Origin: Mycobacterium adipatum
GTDB taxonomy: Bacteria > Actinomycetota > Actinomycetes > Mycobacteriales > Mycobacteriaceae
Length of the DNA stretch: 64,000 bases
Direction of reading: 5' to 3'
Assembly (NCBI RefSeq): GCF_001644575.1
Contig: NZ_CP015596.1
Span: forward strand, 1,550,001-1,614,000
The number at the start of each line of letters is the position of its first letter. Within the stretch, counting starts at the first letter, position 1. Both the position numbers and the translations under genes were made by a program. The notes below the pieces were generated by a model. The model did no database searches. It saw nothing but the letters and a program-made list of their open reading frames with translations, and was not told the DNA's origin. Shown here piece after piece: positions 58,959 to 64,000 of the stretch.

Positions 58959-59099
58959 TGGGACCCCCTCGCGCAATAACGGAGCGGCCCAACGTGCAGG
59001 CGGCTCCGATCTGTGTGTGTCTATATTGTCCTGCCAACACTTTACCGTGCCCGGCGGCGGGCCGCCTGCAGGCCCATGGCTGCCGCGGTTCCGGCCGTT

Positions 59100-60179
59100 C
59101 TAGCGCCCTCCGCTGCGCAGCCGCTCGACCGCCAACCGGCCCGCGCCGACGCCATCGGTGTCGGGCACCGAGTCCGCATCGATGGCCGCGGCCACCGGGT
59201 TCTCGCCGCCGGTCACCAGTGGCGTGTCGGCCGGCAGCGCCCGCTTCACCAGGGCCAATCCGATCGGCCCGTCGTCGACGTGGTCGACGACGGACCCCAA
59301 CCGGCCCACCGCGCGCCCACCGGCCAGCAGTGGATCGCCGGTCACCGGCCGCTCGCCGGACCCATCCAGCTGCACCAGCACCAGCATGCGCGGCGGTTTA
59401 CCCAGGTTGTGCACGCGGGCCACGGTCTCCTGGCCCCGGTAGCAGCCCTTGTCCAGGTGCACCGCGCCCACGCCCGGCCCGCCGATCCAGCCGATCTCGT
59501 GCGGAATGGTGCGCTCATCGGTGTCGACGCCCAGGCGTGGGCGTGCGGCGGCCACCCGGTGCGCTTCGTAGGCCCACACGCCGGCCCGGGTCACGCCCGC
59601 GCCGACCAGCGCGTCGATCCACGTGTCCTTGTCCGCGCGCGGGACCAGCACGTCGTACTCACCGGGATGGGTGCCACGCAGGAAGGCGCCACCGGTCAGC
59701 GCGACCGCGGTCCAGGCCGCCGGCAGCGCCTGCACCCCGAGCGCGGTCAGCACCGCGGGCTCGGACAGCCCGGGGCCGAGCAGCGAGAGCACCGCAAGGT
59801 CGGCCGGGTCCACGGTGACGTCGGCCCAGAAGATCATCTTGCGCAGGAAGCCCAACAGCGGCTCGCCGCGCCACGGTTCGGTGTCCAGCACGGTGACCCC
59901 GTCGAGCTCGGTCTGGATCCAGTGATCTTCGACACGGCCCTGCCCGTCCAGGCTCAGATTCTGCACGACGGCGCCATCGGAAAGGTCGCTGACGTGCTGG
60001 CTGGAGATGGCGTGCAGCCAGCTGCGCCGCTGGGGCCCGGTGAGCCGCAGCACGGCGCGATGCGATCGGTCGATCACCACGGCGGCATTTCCGGCGGCGC
60101 GCTGTTCGCCGAACGGATCGCCGAAATGCCAGACGGCGCCGGCGTCCGGTCCGGATTCGGGGGCGGTGACTGCGGCCAT
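59100..60179 (-). CDS. Folate-binding YgfZ/GcvT-like protein (Rv0811c type)
   Basis: Protein of 359 residues. The YgfZ signature KGCYRGQETVARVHNLGK is intact near residues 245-262. The N-terminal LSLDGQGRVEDHWI and RKMIFWADVTV match the GcvT-like folate-binding domain. The family assists repair or assembly of certain iron-sulfur enzymes using folate. Divergent from pabC, which makes a folate precursor, with 31 bases between. Matches Rv0811c. Confidence 0.94.
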   Translation of the reverse strand: MAAVTAPESGPDAGAVWHFGDPFGEQRAAGNAAVVIDRSHRAVLRLTGPQRRSWLHAISSQHVSDLSDGAVVQNLSLDGQGRVEDHWIQTELDGVTVLDTEPWRGEPLLGFLRKMIFWADVTVDPADLAVLSLLGPGLSEPAVLTALGVQALPAAWTAVALTGGAFLRGTHPGEYDVLVPRADKDTWIDALVGAGVTRAGVWAYEAHRVAAARPRLGVDTDERTIPHEIGWIGGPGVGAVHLDKGCYRGQETVARVHNLGKPPRMLVLVQLDGSGERPVTGDPLLAGGRAVGRLGSVVDHVDDGPIGLALVKRALPADTPLVTGGENPVAAAIDADSVPDTDGVGAGRLAVERLRSGGR

Positions 60180-60210
60180 ACCGCCACCTTACGGCGGTTA
60201 CGCTCGGCCC

Positions 60211-61011
60211 ATGGTGGCCCGATCCGCATATGTGGTGGTGGACCTCGACGGTGTGGTGCACGGGCCGCAGACACCGCTGGTGCGGGCGGCCGACCCGATG
60301 CTCACCCACGGTGACGGTGTCTTCGAGACCACCTTGTTGCGCGATCGGCGTCCGTGTCTGCTGGAGGCCCACCTGGCACGGCTGGACCGCTCGGCCGCCA
60401 TCGCCGGTCTGCCGCGCCCCGATCCCGCGCGCTGGCGGGCGGCGGTGGCTGTCGCGGCCGCCCACTGGTCCGGTGCCGCCGAGGCCGTGCTGCGCTTGGT
60501 GTGCGGGCGGGGCGCCTCGTTCGTGATGGTGTCCGAGGTGCCGGCGCGGGTCCGCACCGCCCGGGACGGCGGACTGGCGGTGGTGACACTGGATCCCGGC
60601 CCGCGCGGCGCAGTGGCGGGCGCCAAATCGCTGTCCTATGCCCTCAACGCGGCGGCGCTGCGGGAGGCGGCACGCCGGGGCGCCGGTGACGCGATCTTTG
60701 TCGACGCCGCCGGCCGGGTGCTGGAGGGGCCGCGCTCCTCGGTGGTGATCGCGCAGAGCGAAACGCTGCTGAGTCCGCCGCCGACGCTACCGATCCTGGC
60801 CGGCACCACCGTCGAGGCGCTGTTCCGGATCGCGCCACGCAGCGACTTCCGTGCGCTCACTGTAGCGGATCTTTTTGCCGCCGAAGGGGTTTGGTTGCTT
60901 TCATCGGTGACGCTGAGTGCTCGGGTGCACACTCTCGACGGGGTGGCGTTGCCTGCGGCGCCGGCCGCGGGCGAGTTGGCCCGGCTGGTGGACCGGGCGG
61001 TCTCGCACTAA
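60211..61011 (+). CDS. pabC: Aminodeoxychorismate lyase-type PLP enzyme (Rv0812 type)
   Basis: Class IV PLP-dependent enzyme of 266 residues from ATG 60211. Features: THGDGVFETTLL, PLP Lys in GAKSLSYALNAAAL, and the Glu-bearing GRVLEGPRSSVVI with ILAGTTVEALF. It converts 4-amino-4-deoxychorismate to 4-aminobenzoate and pyruvate for folate. The family also includes branched-chain and D-amino-acid aminotransferases; assignment rests on synteny with Rv0812, which has been linked to both activities. Followed by the structured gap. Confidence 0.9.
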   Translation: MVARSAYVVVDLDGVVHGPQTPLVRAADPMLTHGDGVFETTLLRDRRPCLLEAHLARLDRSAAIAGLPRPDPARWRAAVAVAAAHWSGAAEAVLRLVCGRGASFVMVSEVPARVRTARDGGLAVVTLDPGPRGAVAGAKSLSYALNAAALREAARRGAGDAIFVDAAGRVLEGPRSSVVIAQSETLLSPPPTLPILAGTTVEALFRIAPRSDFRALTVADLFAAEGVWLLSSVTLSARVHTLDGVALPAAPAAGELARLVDRAVSH

Positions 61012-61079
61012 ATCGGTTGTCGGGTCACGGTTTCGGGAGTACGGTCGCTCGTACACAAGAGAGGAGGTGGTCCGAGAAA

Positions 61080-61118
61080 TTGAGTGACATACGGACAAGT
61101 GAGGTGGCTGCTAGCTAG
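61080..61118 (+). CDS. Twelve-codon ORF after strong Shine-Dalgarno sequence (candidate)
   Basis: AGGAGGTG at 61063-61070 is followed 9 bases later by TTG 61080, opening MSDIRTSEVAAS and ending at TAG within the 16-base palindrome. An alternative GTG at 61084 opens a long frame that runs antisense through the lipoprotein gene. The Shine-Dalgarno sequence is one of the strongest in the window, so some translation product is likely, but which frame is used is unclear. Confidence 0.4.
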   Translation: MSDIRTSEVAAS

Positions 61119-61122
61119 CAGC
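61107..61122. repeat. 16-bp perfect palindrome
   Basis: GCTGCTAGCTAGCAGC equals its own reverse complement. It overlaps the end of the short ORF at 61080. It may be a protein-binding site or a hairpin in the RNA. Confidence 0.6.
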
Positions 61123-61210
61123 ACCAGGAGTGTGACGGAGCTCTTGGCCGTTCGCACATGCGCTCATCGTGCAGTCCTGCGAGCGCTGGCGAATCCCAGG
61201 CAGCCACCCG

Positions 61211-61257
61211 GCCCCCGAGCCCTTGGTTGGTCCAACCAAGACGAACGGCTCGGGGGC
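61211..61257. terminator. Nested long hairpin between pabC and the lipoprotein gene
   Basis: Outer stem GCCCCCGAGCC (61211-61221) pairs perfectly with GGCTCGGGGGC (61247-61257). Inside it CTTGGTTGG (61222-61230) pairs with CCAACCAAG (61232-61240) around one base. No U-tract follows on either strand, so a strong bidirectional terminator of the mycobacterial kind or a structured RNA element are both possible. It lies 19 bases beyond the lipoprotein stop. Confidence 0.7.
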
Positions 61258-61276
61258 TGCTCCATATCCGGGGCCG

Positions 61277-61600
61277 TCAGCGGCTCGGCGGTGCGGGAGC
61301 CAGCGAGCGGCAGGCCTGCATCGCGGCGTCCCAGGTACCGTGGTCCACTCCCGGCGGCGCCGGTGGTGTGGCACCCGCCGTGGGCGGTGCCGGGGGCGGC
61401 CCGTCCGGATGGCCCTCGGGGCCGCCGGGGCCACGCGGCCCGCCGTCCGGCGGCGAGGGCACGCCGTTATCGGAAAGACACTGCTGGAAATCGGCGTGAT
61501 CAGGTGCCGCGGCGGCCTCCGATGAGCACGCCACCACACCGGTCAGCAGCGCCGCACCGGCAAGCCCGACAACGGCGGCGCGCAGCGATGACAGGATCAT
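61277..61600 (-). CDS. Small proline-rich lipoprotein
   Basis: Protein of 107 residues. Signal peptide AAVVGLAGAALLTG followed by lipobox VVAC (Cys25). The mature part is short: DHADFQQCLSDNGVP, a Pro/Gly-rich middle (GGPRGPGGPEGHPDGPPPAPP) and WDAAMQACRSLAPAPP. The pair of short Cys-bearing helices (FQQCLSDNG and AMQACRSL) flanking a disordered linker is a pattern seen in other mycobacterial secreted proteins. Function unknown. Terminated by the hairpin at 61211-61257. Confidence 0.85.
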   Translation of the reverse strand: MILSSLRAAVVGLAGAALLTGVVACSSEAAAAPDHADFQQCLSDNGVPSPPDGGPRGPGGPEGHPDGPPPAPPTAGATPPAPPGVDHGTWDAAMQACRSLAPAPPSR

Positions 61601-61698
61601 GTTGTTCTCCTCCTCTACGGATCGGGTGCGATCGACGTTAAGGAGGCAAGGTGGGCATCACATAGCAGCGAGCTTGGTGCAGGCTATGCGTGCGGACG

Positions 61699-62355
61699 TC
61701 AGCCGGTGAAGCGGACCAATCGCGCCGACAGATGCGGGACCAGGCCGCCGTCGGCGTCCACCCGCTCCTCGACATAGGCGAGGTCGCCGCCCTCGATGAT
61801 CCCGTAGAGGCGTTTGGCGCCGCCCACCAGCATCCCGGACTTGCTGCGGGCCAGGGCATCGGTGGCCAGTTCCCAGGACGCCTGGTTGAGCGGGCTGCCG
61901 TAGAAAAGCTCGACGAAACCGGCCGAATGGGCGAGCAGCAGCTCGATGGCTTGCGTCTCATCGACATCGGCCGGGTCGTTGACGAAGCGCCAGAACCCGG
62001 TCTCGCGCAGATCCGCGGACAGGAAATCGCCTGTCTCGGTCAACCGCCACGAGCGGGAATCCCAGTTCAGGAAGTCGCCGCCATTGTGGGAGACGATGAT
62101 CTGTTGGCCGAACCGGTAGTCGCCGTCGGCATCGCGACCCTCGCCCTCACCGCGCCACACGCCGACCAGCGGCAGCAACGCCAACAGCGCCGGGTTGAGG
62201 TCGGCCCCGGCGCGCAGGTTCGCCGTGTCCGCGGGTAACGGTAGGTCGTCGAACACCGGAATGTTGCGGGCCGCGGTGACCTTGGCCCGTTCAGCCGCAG
62301 AGGCGACGGCCCGGTCACCCGAGCCGGGCACGACTGCGTCGCTGTCGGCGCTCAC
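61699..62355 (-). CDS. Nitrobindin-type heme beta-barrel protein (Rv0813c type)
   Basis: Beta-barrel protein of 218 residues from GTG 62355. The nitrobindin signature GVWRGEGEG is near residue 66, with [21 protein letters not shown], and a C-terminal [11 protein letters not shown] whose His is the likely heme ligand. The family binds ferric heme and converts peroxynitrite to nitrate or binds nitric oxide. The extra N-terminal 50 residues are shared with mycobacterial forms. It overlaps the small membrane gene (GTGA) and may be translated with it. Confidence 0.93.
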   Translation of the reverse strand: MSADSDAVVPGSGDRAVASAAERAKVTAARNIPVFDDLPLPADTANLRAGADLNPALLALLPLVGVWRGEGEGRDADGDYRFGQQIIVSHNGGDFLNWDSRSWRLTETGDFLSADLRETGFWRFVNDPADVDETQAIELLLAHSAGFVELFYGSPLNQASWELATDALARSKSGMLVGGAKRLYGIIEGGDLAYVEERVDADGGLVPHLSARLVRFTG

Positions 62356-62450
62356 CCCTCGTCGGTGACGAGCCGATAGACGGCGTAGAGCGCGAACCAG
62401 GTGATGACGACGACGGCCACCACGAGCAGAAATTCGAAGAACAACACCAC
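62352..62450 (-). CDS. Small single-helix membrane protein (32 residues)
   Basis: GTG 62450 opens [32 protein letters not shown] in two runs: [20 protein letters not shown] then [12 protein letters not shown]. One transmembrane helix is followed by a short polar tail. The stop overlaps the nitrobindin start (GTGA), and GTTAGGA precedes it as a ribosome-binding site. Such short peptides before nitrobindin seem familiar from other mycobacteria, but I cannot verify this. Function unknown. Confidence 0.7.
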   Translation of the reverse strand: MVLFFEFLLVVAVVVITWFALYAVYRLVTDEG

Positions 62451-62521
62451 GGGGATGATCCTAACCGCCAAGGGTCACCGCGCTCGAGCCGAGGCCCGTG
62501 CGCGGTGACCCTGGGTAGTGG

Positions 62522-62824
62522 CTAAGCGACCTTGACGTCGATTTCGTGGATGCCGGCGCCGGTCGGGGCGATGGTGGCATCGCCGTTGCCGGCGGGGGAC
62601 AGGGCCCGCAGCGTCCAGTTGCCGGGGGCGGCGAAGAACCGGAAGTCACCGGTGGCCGACGCGACGACCTCGGCGGTGAACTCGTCAGAGCCGTCCAGCA
62701 GGCGCACGAAGGCGCCGCCGACCGCCTGGCCGGAGCCGTCCACCACACGACCGGTGATGACGGTTTCCTTCTCCAGGTCGACGCCGGCGGGCAACGTCTG
62801 TCCTTGTTTCGGTGCAGAGCACAT
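62522..62824 (-). CDS. sseC: DUF1416 sulfur-metabolism protein (SseC)
   Basis: Protein of 100 residues from ATG 62824 (MCSAPKQGQTLPAGVDLEKE), the length of M. tuberculosis SseC2 (Rv0814c). One beta-sandwich domain (TVITGRVVDGSGQAVGGAFVRLLD, EFTAEVVASATGDFRFFAAPG). Found beside thiosulfate sulfurtransferases in Actinobacteria; its role in sulfur transfer is not established. It starts 2 bases after the cysA2 stop, so the two form an operon. A short 63-base gap to the small membrane gene follows. Confidence 0.94.
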   Translation of the reverse strand: MCSAPKQGQTLPAGVDLEKETVITGRVVDGSGQAVGGAFVRLLDGSDEFTAEVVASATGDFRFFAAPGNWTLRALSPAGNGDATIAPTGAGIHEIDVKVA

Positions 62825-62826
62825 AA

Positions 62827-63660
62827 TCAGCTTCCCAACTCGATCGGGGCTCCCACCAGGGAACCGTATTCCGTCCAACTGCCGTCGTAGTTCTTGACGT
62901 TCTGGTGACCCAGCAGCTCCTGCAGCACGAACCAGGTGTGCGACGAGCGCTCACCGATGCGGCAGTAGGCGATGGTCTCTTTGGCGCCGTCCAGGCCGGC
63001 CTCGGCGTACAGCTTGGCCAGATCCTCGTCGGACTTGAAGGTGCCGTCCTCGTTGGCCGCCTTGCTCCACGGCACGCTGATCGCGGTGGGGATGTGGCCG
63101 GCGCGCTGGCTCTGTTCCTGGGGCAGGTGGGCCGGGGCCAGGATCTTGCCGGAGAACTCGTCGGGGGAGCGCACGTCGACCAGGTTCTTCTCGCCGATCG
63201 CGGCGATGACCTCGTCGCGGAAGGCGCGGATGTCGTTGTTGGGCGCCTTGGCCGAGTACGAGGTGGCGGGACGGTTGGGCACCTCGGTGACCAGGGGGCG
63301 GCCGTCGAGTTCCCACTTCTTGCGTCCGCCGTCGAGCAGCTTGACGTCCTCGTGCCCGTACAGCTTGAAGTACCAGTAGGCGTAGGCGGCGAACCAGTTG
63401 TTGTTTCCGCCGTACAGGATCACGGTGTCGTCATTGGCGATGCCCTTGTCGGACAACAGTTTCGAGAACTGCTGCTGGTCGACGAAGTCACGCTTGACCT
63501 GGTCCTGCAGCTCGGTCTTCCAATCCAGGCGCACCGCGCCCTGGATGTGGCCGCCCTCGTAGGCGGAGGTGTCCTCGTCGACCTCGACGAAGACCGTTTT
63601 CGGCGCGTCGAGATTGCTCTCGGCCCAGTCGGTGGAGACCAGGACGTCGGAGCGTGCCAT
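62827..63660 (-). CDS. cysA2: Thiosulfate sulfurtransferase, rhodanese family
   Basis: Protein of 277 residues with two rhodanese domains. The active loop is CRIGERSSHT near the C-terminus with the persulfide-forming Cys; the N-terminal domain is the inactive partner (FVEVDEDTSAYEGGHIQGAVRLDWK). It transfers sulfur from thiosulfate to an acceptor. AAAGGA precedes ATG 63660. It is followed by sseC and preceded by the DUF4395 gene, as the CysA2-SseC2 pair is in M. tuberculosis. Confidence 0.96.
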   Translation of the reverse strand: MARSDVLVSTDWAESNLDAPKTVFVEVDEDTSAYEGGHIQGAVRLDWKTELQDQVKRDFVDQQQFSKLLSDKGIANDDTVILYGGNNNWFAAYAYWYFKLYGHEDVKLLDGGRKKWELDGRPLVTEVPNRPATSYSAKAPNNDIRAFRDEVIAAIGEKNLVDVRSPDEFSGKILAPAHLPQEQSQRAGHIPTAISVPWSKAANEDGTFKSDEDLAKLYAEAGLDGAKETIAYCRIGERSSHTWFVLQELLGHQNVKNYDGSWTEYGSLVGAPIELGS

Positions 63661-63690
63661 GAAGTAGTTCCTTTCGTTGTACAGCTGGGG

Positions 63691-64000
63691 TCAGACGGGT
63701 ACGCGGCGGAACCGCGCCACGAGCGGGTAGATCTGGCAGCCCAGGCAGATGCCGAAGGCGGCGTTGAGAAACGCGGCGAACAATGCGAAGGCGGTGGCGA
63801 CGAGACCGACGACCGGGGCGCCCAGCGCGAAGCCGACGGTGCCGGCCGCTGCGAACAGGAAGCCGACCAGCTGCGCGAACCGCAGCGGCGGCACCGGTTC
63901 GCGCTCGGTCACCGGGCCCAGTCGCGGGGCGACGAGCGCGGCGAACGCCAGGCCGTAGGGATGCCGTCGCGGTCCCGCGGCGGTGCCGACCGCGAAGACG
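63691..64000 (-). CDS. DUF4395 membrane protein (partial)
   Basis: C-terminal part of a membrane protein; the start lies beyond the window. Visible are a segment VTEREPVPPLRFAQLVGFLF, two hydrophobic helices, and FGICLGCQIYPLVARFRR, where the Cys pair CLGC is a typical DUF4395 feature. Reading continues in frame to base 63999 (VFAVGTAAGPRRHPYG). In other Actinobacteria DUF4395 proteins lie beside thioredoxin and rhodanese genes and may take part in sulfur oxidation or transfer. It is 30 bases before cysA2. Confidence 0.85.
   Translation of the reverse strand, partial: VFAVGTAAGPRRHPYGLAFAALVAPRLGPVTEREPVPPLRFAQLVGFLFAAAGTVGFALGAPVVGLVATAFALFAAFLNAAFGICLGCQIYPLVARFRRVPV

Noticed and set aside
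61084..61641. Plus-strand frame of 185 codons from GTG 61084
   Set aside because: Most of it is antisense to the lipoprotein gene, which has a valid signal peptide and lipobox; only the first part remains of interest as part of the structured gap.

Overview
The window is a high-GC mycobacterial chromosome segment. The evidence is gene order and protein sequence: phoP-phoR, the CYP51/ferredoxin cluster, cyp123, aldA, purD, purB, cyp126, purC, ptrB, purS-purQ, encapsulin/DyP, purL, purF, purM, pabC, nitrobindin and sseC-cysA2 follow the order I remember for Rv0756c to Rv0815c of Mycobacterium tuberculosis. Many extra genes break that order, and ptrB is one intact gene, so a free-living Mycolicibacterium-type species is more likely than a reduced pathogen. 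No insertion sequence, prophage or CRISPR array was seen.

Layout. 1-5171: a phosphonate-type operon on the minus strand (phosphonatase-like hydrolase, phnD, phnC, double-length phnE, alcohol dehydrogenase running off the edge), divergent from a PhnF-type GntR regulator with three TGGTCTAnACCA-like operators between them. 5285-5359: tRNA-Thr. 5377-8729: a protein of 18 exact-length decapeptide repeats, divergent from the PhoP/PhoR two-component system with a PhoP-box-like site. 8717-22616: lipid, sterol and alcohol redox genes, with two oppositely directed operons (cyp123-SDR-cyp51-ferredoxin and aldA-SDR-dehydrogenase-CMD) flanking a TetR gene with paired operators. 22613-24465: an inserted TetR/CYP125-like unit with its own palindrome. 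24583-58744: eight purine genes (purD, B, C, S, Q, L, F, M), all on the plus strand and separated by unrelated genes, including the encapsulin/DyP nanocompartment, an orphan Mce-domain protein and membrane proteins. 58776-64000: pabC, YgfZ-like protein, a lipoprotein, nitrobindin, a 32-residue membrane peptide and sulfur-transfer genes.

Main points for a second look: cyp126 has an in-frame TAG at codon 32 in an otherwise complete frame; the decapeptide-repeat protein has a 70-residue super-repeat; five intergenic inverted repeats look like operators or hairpins; the 265-base gap after pabC holds a strong Shine-Dalgarno sequence, a 16-base palindrome and a long nested hairpin; the small membrane ORF at 62352-62450 is likely real. 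Nothing here is clearly a wholly new system; the best candidates are the repeat protein next to phoPR and the structured gap after pabC.

No search could be run. Rv correspondences and family names come from memory and from reading motifs.
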